Notes under the pieces: model-generated
Seen by the model: only the letters and a program-made list of their open reading frames with translations
The model's database searches: none
Told to the model about the DNA's origin: nothing
From: DASXRA01 sp036502575
Lineage (GTDB): Bacteria > Actinomycetota > Actinomycetes > Mycobacteriales > Jatrophihabitantaceae
Assembly (NCBI GenBank): GCA_036502575.1
Contig: DASXYL010000061.1
Coordinates: 1-64,000, forward strand
DNA: 64,000 bases
Direction of reading: 5' to 3'
Shown here: piece after piece, positions 1-8,211 of the stretch
Position numbering within the stretch: the first letter of the stretch is position 1
Layout: the number at the start of each line of letters is the position of its first letter
Program-made: the position numbers and the translations under genes

Positions 1-158
1 CAGGCGTCGATGCAGATCGTCGACGCCTCGCCCGCGACGAACCCGGCGTTGTTGATCCACCACGAACCGTCGGGCTGGACATAGGCGAAGACCCGATCGG
101 CCACCTCGACCAGCCGCGGCGGACCGAGCTCCCGATGCTCGCGACCGCTCGAACTCAT
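1..158 (-). CDS. MBL-fold metallo-hydrolase, N-terminal part (cut by window edge)
   Basis: Only the first 52 codons are present; the gene runs leftward off the window. The ATG is at 158-156 and the frame is open to base 1. The visible residues give the usual opening of a metallo-beta-lactamase-fold hydrolase: a strand with VADRVFAYVQ, a WWINNAGF turn, then a strand ending TICIDA. The HxHxDH zinc motif would lie beyond the edge and cannot be checked. It is downstream of and co-oriented with the conserved hypothetical gene at 246-965, about 90 bases away, so they may be co-transcribed. The substrate cannot be inferred. The family call is from pattern recognition and is fairly firm. Confidence 0.7.
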   Translation of the reverse strand, partial: MSSSGREHRELGPPRLVEVADRVFAYVQPDGSWWINNAGFVAGEASTICIDA

Positions 159-245
159 GCCGGTGTTCCCAGCCGGCCTGGTCGATGATCATCTCGGCGC
201 CTGAGTCCAGCTGAGCGCACCTGGGCAACCATCCCGCTACCTAAC

Positions 246-965
246 TCACGTGAACGCGATCTCACTGACGTCTATTGATACCAGGAGGGGTTCACTGAGG
301 GCCTGGCCGTCGTCTTGCCGGGGAAAGATTCGGTGCCGGGTGGGAACCATGATGCCGGCGACCTTCGTGTAGTCGGAGAGATAGTGGGCAGCTGTGGAGC
401 TGCCCATGATCTCGACCTCGTAATCGTGGCGTCGGAGCAGGCCGTCCGCACCGACGTACAGCGTCTGCTCGGTGCTGTGGGTGGCGAGGTCGCTCGGCCA
501 GACCACGCGCAGCCGGCGCCACTCCTCCCCGCCCTCCGGCCACGGGTCGAGCTCGGAGGTTTCGAAGCCGGGCCGGGCGAACGTGAACGGCTGGGTGAGA
601 TAGGTCCACATCGCCGTCCCGACGAAGTACGCCAGCTGAAGCGTCGTCCACGGGGTCTCGATCGTGTGACCCGCGAACGACGCGCGCGGCTGCTCCAGCG
701 CTTCGACGACCTCACCGTTGGTCAGCTCGACAGCGACGCGCTCGGGGGTGAACGCGCTGCGACGATCCGGAGCACCGAACGAATGATGCGATTCCCGCTC
801 TTCGTACAGGCTCGCCCGCACGAAGACGTCATCGAGCACACCCGCGTGGCCCTTCAGAGCCCAGATGGCGCCGCCCTGGACAACGCGCACCGAGACGGCG
901 TCCAGCTGGCGCCAGCGCTCGAGGCCACCATGGGCGTCAATGACGGTTTCAAGCAGACTGGCCAT
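246..965 (-). CDS. Conserved hypothetical protein of actinomycetes (239 aa)
   Basis: The start is the ATG at 965, chosen because GGAGA lies upstream and the product then begins MASLLETVIDAHGGLERW, an opening I recognise from a conserved hypothetical family. A longer frame to 1073 adds an arginine-rich stretch that looks non-coding. There is no signal peptide or membrane segment. The composition (alternating strands, many Trp, Tyr and Arg; motifs TPWTTLQLAYF, AMWTYLTQPF and LLRRHDYEVEIMG) suggests a beta-rich, possibly lipocalin- or LolA-like fold; this is inference only. No function is assigned. It is upstream of the partial MBL-fold gene on the same strand and divergent from the CYTH-CHAD gene. 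Confidence 0.75.
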   Translation of the reverse strand: MASLLETVIDAHGGLERWRQLDAVSVRVVQGGAIWALKGHAGVLDDVFVRASLYEERESHHSFGAPDRRSAFTPERVAVELTNGEVVEALEQPRASFAGHTIETPWTTLQLAYFVGTAMWTYLTQPFTFARPGFETSELDPWPEGGEEWRRLRVVWPSDLATHSTEQTLYVGADGLLRRHDYEVEIMGSSTAAHYLSDYTKVAGIMVPTRHRIFPRQDDGQALSEPLLVSIDVSEIAFT

Positions 966-1174
966 GTCTCGTTCTCTCCGCTCTCGGGCTCTGTCCCGCA
1001 GCACTTCCCCGTCAAGGCCGCGAGCGACGCGCGTCGCGAAGTGAGCGTGCCGAACAATTGAGCGCGCTCGCATCCGCCTGTGGCCAGCGACCCAGCGCGG
1101 CGAGCGCGTTCATCTCGTCATCTACGATTGGCCACTTGTTATTCACCATCGAGCCGTGGACGGAGCGACACCAG

Positions 1175-2626
1175 GTGGCCGAGCAGTACCGGGAGCGGGA
1201 AGACAAGTTCGAGGTCGACGCGGCCTGGGAGTTGCCCGACCTGACCGAGGTGATCCCGGCCGGCGCGCGGATCGAGCTGGGCACGGTGTCGTTGTCGAGC
1301 AAATACTTCGACACCGTCGACCATGCACTACTCGCCCGCGGGGTGACCCTGCGGTTGCGGACCGGCGACGCCGACACGGGCTGGCAGCTCAAGGTGCCCG
1401 CCGGAGCAGCGCGGACCGAGCTGCGCGTGCCGGCCAACGGCACCGCGCGCACCGCGCCCCTGGAACTACGCGACCTGCTGTTCGGCCTGCGGGGCGGCGC
1501 CGCGCTGCGACCGGTCGCCACCTTGCACACCACCCGCAGCGTCGCCCGGGTGCTCGACTCCTCCGGCGAACTGCTCGCCGAGATCGCCGACGATCAGGTC
1601 ACGGCGAGCGTCGGGACTGACGCCGTCGCCGCCACCGAATGGCGAGAGGTCGAGGTCGAGCTCGGAATCGGCGACGAGAAACTCCTGACCGCAATCGGCA
1701 AGCGCCTGCTCCGCACCGGCGCTACCCGGGCGAAGACGCGTTCCAAGCTGGCCCACGTCCTCGGCTCGGCCACCCCGGCGCCCGCACCGGTGCCGTCCGG
1801 CCCGCTCGGCGATCTCGTCGCGCAGTACCTGCAGGCGCAGTACGCCGCTCTGATCGACGGCGACCTGGCGCTTCGCCGCGACGAGGACGCCATTCACCGC
1901 ACCCGGGTGGCGACCCGCCGCTACCGCAGCGTGCTACGCGTCTTCGCCGACCTGTTCGACGCCGACCGTGCGGCGACGCTGGACGCCGAACTGGCCCGGT
2001 ACTCCACGCTGCTCGGGGAGGTCCGCGACTACGACGTGCTCCGCGCCCGCCTCGACCGTGCGGTGGCGTCGCTGCCCCCGGAACTCGTGGTCGGCCCGGT
2101 CGGTACCCAGATCGACAAGCAGCTGCGCGGCGACCGCGTCGCCGCGCATGAGGCCCTGACCCGTCATATGCGGAGCAAGCGCTACGTCGGGCTGCTCGCC
2201 GAGCTCAAGGCGTGGCACGACCAGCCGGCCTTCACCGAGGCCGCCTCGGCCAAGGCCGGCGCGGTGAACGACTACCTGCGCCGCGCTACCCGCACGACCG
2301 CGAAGCGACTCAAGCGGGCCACCCGGTCCGGTGATGACCAGCAGCTGCACCGCGCGCGTCGAGCCGGCAAGCGCGCGCGCTATGCCGCCGAACTCGCCGC
2401 CCCGGTGCTCGGCAAGCCCGCCCGGCGCATCGTCAAGCGGGCGACGAAGCTCCAGGACGTCCTCGGCGAACACAACGACAGCATCGGAGCCGGCGACGTC
2501 CTGCTCCGGCTGGCCACCAATGGCGCCGGCGCTGGTCGAAACGGCTTCACGTACGGGCTGCTCTACGCCAACGAACAAGGCATCCGGCGCGCCACCGCTA
2601 AGCGCGCCCGCTCGCTCACCTTCTGA
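1175..2626 (+). CDS. CYTH and CHAD domain protein (483 aa)
   Basis: The product carries an N-terminal CYTH (triphosphate tunnel) domain over about residues 4-205 and a C-terminal CHAD helical domain over about 215-483. The CYTH signature EREDKFEV matches the ExExK class, followed by the SSKYFDT and LRLRTG strands. CHAD is shown by its two conserved histidine helices, IHRTRVATRRYRS and LHRARRAGKRARY. CYTH domains bind or hydrolyse triphosphates, and CHAD domains are known to bind polyphosphate granules, so a role in polyphosphate or phosphate metabolism is likely. The GTG at 1175 is chosen because GGAG lies nine bases upstream and the CYTH motif follows at once; the frame is open back to 1058. 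Confidence 0.9.
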   Translation: MAEQYREREDKFEVDAAWELPDLTEVIPAGARIELGTVSLSSKYFDTVDHALLARGVTLRLRTGDADTGWQLKVPAGAARTELRVPANGTARTAPLELRDLLFGLRGGAALRPVATLHTTRSVARVLDSSGELLAEIADDQVTASVGTDAVAATEWREVEVELGIGDEKLLTAIGKRLLRTGATRAKTRSKLAHVLGSATPAPAPVPSGPLGDLVAQYLQAQYAALIDGDLALRRDEDAIHRTRVATRRYRSVLRVFADLFDADRAATLDAELARYSTLLGEVRDYDVLRARLDRAVASLPPELVVGPVGTQIDKQLRGDRVAAHEALTRHMRSKRYVGLLAELKAWHDQPAFTEAASAKAGAVNDYLRRATRTTAKRLKRATRSGDDQQLHRARRAGKRARYAAELAAPVLGKPARRIVKRATKLQDVLGEHNDSIGAGDVLLRLATNGAGAGRNGFTYGLLYANEQGIRRATAKRARSLTF

Positions 2627-2658
2627 CCAGGCGTCTTCGGTCAGGCGCCGGCATCGGG

Positions 2659-3066
2659 TCAGCTGGTGACGGCGAAGACCGCGCTGGCCCGAAGGATGCG
2701 GCGCTCTTCGACGCTGAGGTAGGCGTTGACGAGGCGTCGGCCGACGTGTTGCACGTCGGCCCGACCGGTGACCCAGTCGCCGACCTGCGCCGAGCCGGCG
2801 AAGTCGACGCTCACGCTCGCGGTCGTCAGTCCGATCGGTGGTTCCCGGCGCAACGCTGCCGTGTAGCCGAGCACCAAATCGGCCATCGTCATCAAGATCC
2901 CGCCGTGGGCACCGCCGCGGCCATTGGCGTGACGTTCCTCTATCCGCAGCCCGAAGATCGGGTCGAGTCCTTCACTGTCGCGCACCCACAGCGGGCCGAC
3001 GAGATCCAGGAACGGCGAGCGCCGGCTGACCGGCACCCAACCATCAGGAGGCGCAAGCGACGTCAC
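2659..3066 (-). CDS. PaaI-type hotdog-fold thioesterase (135 aa)
   Basis: The hotdog core is complete: NGRGGAHGGILMTMADLVLG is the active-site helix region of the PaaI/4HBT family, followed by strands ASVSVDFAGSAQVGDW and VQHVGRRLVNAYLSVEE. The family hydrolyses acyl-CoA thioesters in the cytoplasm; the acyl group here is unknown. The start is the GTG at 3066, in frame and just before the conserved region; upstream codons run into the TetR gene and do not look coding. It lies 28 bases downstream of the TetR gene on the same strand and may be co-transcribed with it. Its stop is close to the end of the convergent CYTH-CHAD gene. Confidence 0.85.
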   Translation of the reverse strand: MTSLAPPDGWVPVSRRSPFLDLVGPLWVRDSEGLDPIFGLRIEERHANGRGGAHGGILMTMADLVLGYTAALRREPPIGLTTASVSVDFAGSAQVGDWVTGRADVQHVGRRLVNAYLSVEERRILRASAVFAVTS

Positions 3067-3094
3067 CGCCCAAGTCTGACATCGACGCCGGGCC

Positions 3095-3724
3095 TCAGAG
3101 GCCGCGGGCGACCATGTCGAGGACGACCTGTAGGGCGTGTTCGTGTTCGGCCGCCGGGAGCTCGCGCAACGGCCCGTCGTTGAGCAGGGTCGAGAGGCCG
3201 TGCACGGCCGACCAGGCGGCGTACTCAAGACCTCCGCGCCGGTCGGCCGGGATCGCGCCGACGGTGACGAGGTCGTCGAGTCTGGCACTGAGCTGCTCGT
3301 GGGGGCCCAGGCCGCTCGGGCCTACGCCTTCACCGGGCCCGAAGGTGGTAACCGTGCTCGGAACGGCGAACGCGGTCCGGAACCAGCCGGGCTCGGTGGT
3401 CGCGAACTCGACGTAGGCCGTCCCGACAGCGCCCAGCCGGGCCCACGCGGTCGCGACCGGATCCGACTCGGGAGCCTGCTCCATCCGCTGCTCCATCAGC
3501 AGAGCTAGCTGGCTCATGCAGCGTTCGCAGACCGCGCGCAACAGTTCGTCGCGGTCGGCGAAGTGCCGGTACGCCGCATTGTGCGATACCCCGACCGCTC
3601 GGGTGACCGCTCTCAGCACGACGGCGTCTGGCCCCTCGGCCCGGGCGAGCTGTAGCCCGGCATCCACGAGCGCCTCGCGGAGCCGGCCGTGGTGATAAGG
3701 GGGGGACGTTGCAGTCGCAGGCAT
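3095..3724 (-). CDS. TetR/AcrR family repressor with WHG-type C-terminal domain (209 aa)
   Basis: The N-terminal helix-turn-helix covers about residues 15-62, with the recognition region AVGVSHNAAYRHFADRDELL. The C-terminal half resembles the WHG (TetR_C_33) ligand domain. The ATG at 3724 gives the usual short lead-in; an ATG at 3751 is an alternative. It is divergent from the MFS exporter at 3801, and the 76-base gap carries a perfect 12-base inverted repeat. By family knowledge it should repress the exporter and itself, released by a drug-like ligand. The thioesterase follows downstream. Confidence 0.9.
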   Translation of the reverse strand: MPATATSPPYHHGRLREALVDAGLQLARAEGPDAVVLRAVTRAVGVSHNAAYRHFADRDELLRAVCERCMSQLALLMEQRMEQAPESDPVATAWARLGAVGTAYVEFATTEPGWFRTAFAVPSTVTTFGPGEGVGPSGLGPHEQLSARLDDLVTVGAIPADRRGGLEYAAWSAVHGLSTLLNDGPLRELPAAEHEHALQVVLDMVARGL

Positions 3725-3778
3725 GTTGACAGTGTCCACTTGAAGTGCCATGCTCGTCAATGTTTCCACTGTCAACAT
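3723..3778. promoter_or_regulatory. Symmetric operator/divergent promoter between tetR and MFS genes
   Basis: ATGTTGACAGTG at 3723-3734 and CACTGTCAACAT at 3767-3778 form a perfect 12-base inverted repeat with a 32-base centre. Each arm contains TTGACA, which reads as a -35 box in outward-to-inward orientation on its own strand; about 17 bases further lie CATGCT and CATGGC, weak -10 candidates. The arrangement implies that two face-to-face promoters share the operator, so a TetR dimer on each arm would block both. Confidence 0.65.
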
Positions 3779-3800
3779 CGTCGTCTGAGGAGCGATCCCG

Positions 3801-5360
3801 ATGCCATCCCTGAGCCCCCGCCGCCGGCTCGCGATCCTCGCGACCGTCTGCCTCGCCGTATTCGCGATCAATCTCGACACGACCATCGTCAATGTCGCGT
3901 TGCCTGACCTGTCCCGCCAGCTGGGCGCAACGACGCGTGATCTGCAGTGGATCGTCGACGGCTACAACCTGGCCTTCGCCGCACTCGTGCTGACCGCGGG
4001 CTCGATCGGCGACCGGTTCGGGCGCCGGCCGGTCCTGCTGGCCGGACTGGCCGGCTTCGCGATCACGAGCGGCATCGGAGCGCTGTGCACCGGCGCCGGC
4101 GCGCTCATCGTCGTTCGGTTCGTGATGGGCGCGTTCGCTGCGCTCATCTTCCCGACCACGCTGTCCATCATCACCAACGCCTACCCCGACCGCGGCGAGC
4201 GGGCCAAGGCGATCGGCGTCTGGGGCGCGGTCACCGGCCTCGGAGTCGCGATCGGCCCGGTCACCGGCGGCCTCCTGCTCGCCCACTTCTGGTGGGGCAG
4301 CGTCTTCCTCGCCCTCGTCCCGGTGGCCATCGGCGCGGCCGTGCTCGCCTACGTGCTGGTGCCCGAATCACGCGACCCGGCCCAGGCCCGCATCGATGTG
4401 CCGGGGCTGATGACGTCCTCGGCGGCCATCGGCCTGCTCGTCTACACGATCATCGAGGCACCGAACCGAGGCTGGACCGCACCCTGGTCACTGGCCGGAT
4501 TCGTGGCCACCGCCGTCATCACCGCTGTCTTCGTCGCGATCGAACGGCGCCGGGACAATCCGATGCTCGACGTCAGCCTGTTCCGCACGCCCGCCTTCTC
4601 GGCCGCGAGCGGCGCGGTCACCGTTGCCTTCTTCGCGTTGTTCGGCTTCATCTTCCTGATCACGCAGTACTTCCAGTTCATCCGCGGCTTCGGCGCGCTC
4701 TCCACCGGCGTGCGCATCCTGCCCGTGGCCACCACGATCGCGGTCGGATCGGTTCTCGGCGCCCGGCTGGCCGGCCGGGTCGGCACCCGCGTCCTGGTCG
4801 TCACCGGGTTGCTGCTCTTCGGTTCGGCGTTCGCCTGGATCGCCTTCTCGCCCACCTACATGTCCTACAGCGTCATCGTCGCCCAGATGGTCCTCATGGG
4901 CACCGGCCTCGGCCTGACCACCGCGCCGGCGACCGAGTCGATCCTCAGCGTGCTCCCGGCGGCCAAGGCCGGCGTCGGCTCGGCCGTCAACGACGCCACC
5001 CGCGAAACCGGCGGCACCCTCGGCGTCGCCATCATCGGCAGCGTCTTCACCTCCATCTATGCCCACCACCTCAGCGGCGCCACGATCGCCGCACTGCCGC
5101 AGAACATCGCCGGGGCGGCCCGCGAATCGGTCGGCGCGGCCATGACGGCCGCCGCCCACGCCGGCCCGCAACTGCGCCCCGAGCTCATCGCCGACATCAA
5201 CGCCTCGTTCATGAGCGGCCTGCACGTCGCCTGCCTGGTCGCGGCCGGCGTCTGCGGACTCGGCGCCCTGGCTGCCCTGATGCTCCCCGGGCGCCGACCC
5301 GCGCAAGCCCACCAACCGGCGTCGACCACCGCCGCAACACCCGAGCCAGCACTGGCCTAA
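3801..5360 (+). CDS. MFS drug exporter, DHA2 (EmrB/QacA) family (519 aa)
   Basis: This is a 14-helix proton-driven exporter. The first helix carries the DHA2 signature LDTTIVNVALP (residues 25-35), and the loop after helix 2 carries motif A, GDRFGRRPVLL (about 70-80). Further hydrophobic segments continue to about residue 490, then a polar alanine/proline-rich tail. The ATG at 3801 is preceded by GAGGAG at the proper distance. It is divergent from the TetR gene and should be under its control through the inverted repeat at 3723-3778. The exported compound is unknown. Confidence 0.92.
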   Translation: MPSLSPRRRLAILATVCLAVFAINLDTTIVNVALPDLSRQLGATTRDLQWIVDGYNLAFAALVLTAGSIGDRFGRRPVLLAGLAGFAITSGIGALCTGAGALIVVRFVMGAFAALIFPTTLSIITNAYPDRGERAKAIGVWGAVTGLGVAIGPVTGGLLLAHFWWGSVFLALVPVAIGAAVLAYVLVPESRDPAQARIDVPGLMTSSAAIGLLVYTIIEAPNRGWTAPWSLAGFVATAVITAVFVAIERRRDNPMLDVSLFRTPAFSAASGAVTVAFFALFGFIFLITQYFQFIRGFGALSTGVRILPVATTIAVGSVLGARLAGRVGTRVLVVTGLLLFGSAFAWIAFSPTYMSYSVIVAQMVLMGTGLGLTTAPATESILSVLPAAKAGVGSAVNDATRETGGTLGVAIIGSVFTSIYAHHLSGATIAALPQNIAGAARESVGAAMTAAAHAGPQLRPELIADINASFMSGLHVACLVAAGVCGLGALAALMLPGRRPAQAHQPASTTAATPEPALA

Positions 5361-5410
5361 CCGCTTGCGGCCGATCCGGGCCGGCGACCTACCCCCGATC
5401 TCGATCGCGG

Positions 5411-5956
5411 CTATCGGCTCGGCCGGTAGGTCGCGATCAGTGCCCCACTGCTGGTCGGCTGGGCTTGCACCAGCTCGAGCTTGGTCAGCGCGGCGTCGTC
5501 GGCGAACAGCCGCTTGCGGCCGCCGCCGGCGACGACCGGGCTGATCATCAAGGTGAGCTCGTCGAGCAGTCCCTCGTCGATCAGCGAGCGAACCAGCGAC
5601 GGGCTGCCGCCGACCCCGATCGTCCCCCCGTCCTGCTGGCGCAGGTCCGCCACGAAGTCGGCCAGCGGGCCCTTGATCAGCGTGCTGTTATCCCACTCGT
5701 CGACGGTGTCCAGAGTGGTGGACGCGACGTACTTCGGCGTGCTGTTGATCCAGCTCGCGAACGGCTCGTCGGTCGACGTCGGCCAGTACTGTGCCCATTC
5801 GGTGAACGTCACCCGGCCGAGCAGCACGGCGTCCTGCCCGTCGAGCAGGCGCGACAACGCCGCGCCCATCTCCTCGTCGAAGCTCGGCTGCCACTCGTTG
5901 GGCGCCTCGACCACACCGTCCACCGAGCTGAACAGCCCCGCGTAAACCTTGCGCAT
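5411..5956 (-). CDS. Dihydrofolate reductase/RibD C-terminal family protein (181 aa)
   Basis: The protein spans the full RibD C-terminal fold: MRKVYAGLFSSVDGVVEAP at the start, LLGRVTFTEWAQYWP in the middle (NADPH-site helix), PKYVASTTL, then IGVGGSPSLVRSLIDEGLLDEL and the SPVVAGGGRKRLF strand. These stand-alone proteins are annotated as dihydrofolate reductase family, but few have proven substrates. The ATG at 5956 has GAAGGG upstream. It lies downstream of and co-oriented with a broken paralogue at 6004-6478, and the MFS gene converges on it. Annotation as DHFR proper would be over-reading. Confidence 0.88.
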   Translation of the reverse strand: MRKVYAGLFSSVDGVVEAPNEWQPSFDEEMGAALSRLLDGQDAVLLGRVTFTEWAQYWPTSTDEPFASWINSTPKYVASTTLDTVDEWDNSTLIKGPLADFVADLRQQDGGTIGVGGSPSLVRSLIDEGLLDELTLMISPVVAGGGRKRLFADDAALTKLELVQAQPTSSGALIATYRPSR

Positions 5957-6003
5957 GTGATGAATCCCTTCTGTCGATCGGAGCGGTCCACCCGGCCGGT
6001 CGA

Positions 6004-6478
6004 TCAGCTCGACGGCGTTCTCTGGTAGGTCAGGGCGGTGGTGCCGCACGGGAATGTCTTGGCGTCGAGAAGCTTGAGGGGCAGTGGTGCGGGAAGGCCT
6101 TTGAACAAAGGCAATCCGTCGCCCCAAGCCACCGGTCGCACGATCAGGCGATACTCGTCGACCAGACCCTCGCGCGACAGCGCCTGGACCAGGCGGACCC
6201 CGCCGTGGACCATCGGGTCCGCGCCCGGTTCGGCCTCGAGCCGCGCGACCTCCTTGGCCGGTTCACCCGAGGCGATCCGCGAGTCCGGCCAGTCAGCGCT
6301 CTGCAGGGTCTTGGAGAACACAACCTTGGGCGTCTCATTCATCAGCGTCGCGGGTCGACTCGATGACCCAGCGCACAGCCCCCGGGCCTTCCTCGTCCAC
6401 GCCCCAGCCGTCGGATCCGGGCGGACGCGCCACGTACCCGTCCAGCGAAACGTGCATCTGCAGGATCAGTTGTCGCAT
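6004..6478 (-). pseudogene. Broken RibD/DHFR-family gene with internal out-of-frame deletion
   Basis: Two overlapping frames make one damaged gene. The first, from ATG 6478 to a TGA at 6337-6335, encodes MRQLILQMHVSLDGYVARPP followed by about 27 residues: the N-terminus of a RibD-type reductase. The second, from 6342 to 6004, starts MNETPKVVFSKTL and runs to a normal C-terminus (HGGVRLVQALSREGLVDEYR, then LLDAKTFPCGTTALTY). The middle, about 40 residues with the LLGRxTYE helix that intact relatives have (seen in the neighbour at 5411-5956), is missing, and the frame changes at about 6343. The second frame could still be translated from its own ATG, but it would lack part of the cofactor site. 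Confidence 0.8.
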
Positions 6479-6669
6479 CACGGCCTTCGGAAGCTACTCG
6501 ATCTCGGCTTCACGTCAGTGTCGCCCAGCAGTCGATCCCGATAACCACCGACTCGCTCGGCCGAAGGCGAATCGAAGGCGACTTGAAGCCGACGCTGCAT
6601 ACAGTCCCCGATGCGATCGGGTCCGGGCTGGGCCGGATACGTCGAGTTCAGGAGCGGAACGGGGTCTCG

Positions 6670-8211
6670 ATGAGAAGACGGACGGTGCTGGGTCTGCTCG
6701 CCACCGCGCTGATTGTCGCAGCCGGAGTCACACCGGTGGCCGGAGCGGGGCCGAGCCGGGCGGCAGCGATCAGCTGGACCACGTGCGACGATCCCGGCCT
6801 GCAAGACGCCGGTGCTCAGTGCGCGCTGCTGCCCGTCCCGCTGGACTACGCCCAGCCGAACGGCGCGACGATCAAGATCGCGGTATCGCGGATCAAGCAC
6901 ACCGTGCCCGACGCGCAGGCTCAGGGCGCCATGCTCATCAACCCCGGCGGACCCGGCGCATCCGGGCTCGGGCTGTCGACCTGGGGACAACTCGTGCCGA
7001 ACGGCGCCGGCGGCTACTACGACTGGATCGGGTTCGATCCGCGCGGCGTCGGCTCGTCGCAACCGTCTCTCACGTGCGACCCGACCTACTTCGACTTCAA
7101 CCGTCCGACCTACGTTCCGGTGCTGGAATCCACCCGGCGCCAATGGCTCGCCCGCTCGAAGGGCTATGCCGACGCGTGCAGATCGAACGGCCCGATCCTG
7201 GCCCACATGACGACGATCGAGAACGCCAAGGACATGGACAGCATCCGGGCCGCGCTCGGCGTCGCGCAGATCAACTACTACGGCTTCTCCTACGGCACCT
7301 ACCTCGGGCAGGTCTACAGCACGCTGTTCCCGTCACACCTGCGGCGGATGGTGCTCGACAGCAACGTCGATCCACGCAACGTCTTCTACCAGGCCAACCT
7401 GAACCAGGACATCGCCTTCGACCGGACCCTCAAGGTCTGGTTCGGCTGGCTGGCCAGGTACGACAACGTGTACCACCTGGGCAACACCGAGAAGGCCGTC
7501 GAAGCGCTGTTCTACCAGATCGAGGCCAAGCTGACCTTCCACCCGGCCGACGGCAAGATCGGCGGCGACGAGTGGGTCGACATCTTCCTGCAGACCGGCT
7601 ACAAGCAGGCGGCGTGGACCATCCTGGGTGACACGTTCGCCGGCTACGTGCACGAGAACGACGTGGCCAAGCTCGAGAACCTGTTCCTCGCTGTCGACGG
7701 GCTGGGCAACGACAACTTCTTCGCCGTGTACAACGCCGTGCAGTGCACCGACGTGCAGTGGCCGACGCAATGGTCCACGTGGGAGCGCGACAACTGGGCG
7801 ACGTTCGCCCAGGCGCCGTTCGAGACGTGGGGCAACGCCTGGTACAACGCGCCCTGCCTGTACTGGCCCGCGCCGGCCCACACTCCGCTGAAGATCGACG
7901 GCAGCAGGGTGAGCAGCGCCCTGCTCATCGACCAGACCCTCGACGCCCCCACACCGTTCGAGGGCAGCCTCGAGGTCCGCAAGCGGTACCCGCACTCGAG
8001 CCTGATCGCACTGCCGGGCGGCACCACACACGGCAGCTCGCTGTCCGGCGACGCCTGCCTCGACGACCAGGTCGCCGCCTACCTCGCGAACGGCACTTTC
8101 CCGCCGCGCTTGCCCGGCAACGGCCCGGACACCACCTGCGCGCCACTACCCCAACCGGTGCCGGGCGCCGCCACGGCGTTGACCCGGGCGGCGTTGCGCA
8201 CACGCCCCTAA
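6670..8211 (+). CDS. Secreted alpha/beta-hydrolase, TAP-type peptidase (513 aa)
   Basis: This resembles the Streptomyces tripeptidyl aminopeptidase family (TAP/SlpD-like). A signal peptide covers about residues 1-33 (RRR followed by a hydrophobic stretch ending near AGAGPSRAA). The oxyanion motif LINPGGPGASG lies near 89-99, the nucleophile elbow GFSYG has Ser207, and the C-terminal TAP_C domain holds the His motif GGTTHGSSL and a cysteine pair. Export and removal of short peptides from proteins is the family role. The ATG at 6670 is chosen for the signal peptide; the upstream extension is not signal-like. Its stop overlaps that of the convergent SARP gene. Confidence 0.88.
   Translation: MRRRTVLGLLATALIVAAGVTPVAGAGPSRAAAISWTTCDDPGLQDAGAQCALLPVPLDYAQPNGATIKIAVSRIKHTVPDAQAQGAMLINPGGPGASGLGLSTWGQLVPNGAGGYYDWIGFDPRGVGSSQPSLTCDPTYFDFNRPTYVPVLESTRRQWLARSKGYADACRSNGPILAHMTTIENAKDMDSIRAALGVAQINYYGFSYGTYLGQVYSTLFPSHLRRMVLDSNVDPRNVFYQANLNQDIAFDRTLKVWFGWLARYDNVYHLGNTEKAVEALFYQIEAKLTFHPADGKIGGDEWVDIFLQTGYKQAAWTILGDTFAGYVHENDVAKLENLFLAVDGLGNDNFFAVYNAVQCTDVQWPTQWSTWERDNWATFAQAPFETWGNAWYNAPCLYWPAPAHTPLKIDGSRVSSALLIDQTLDAPTPFEGSLEVRKRYPHSSLIALPGGTTHGSSLSGDACLDDQVAAYLANGTFPPRLPGNGPDTTCAPLPQPVPGAATALTRAALRTRP

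Noticed and set aside
3330..4286. Long frames of 200-700 codons on the opposite strand or other frames of real genes (for example 3330-4286, 3947-6028, 33948-36785)
   Set aside because: Translations are Arg/Gly/Pro/Ala repeats without family sequence, typical shadows in high-GC DNA; real genes occupy the same bases.
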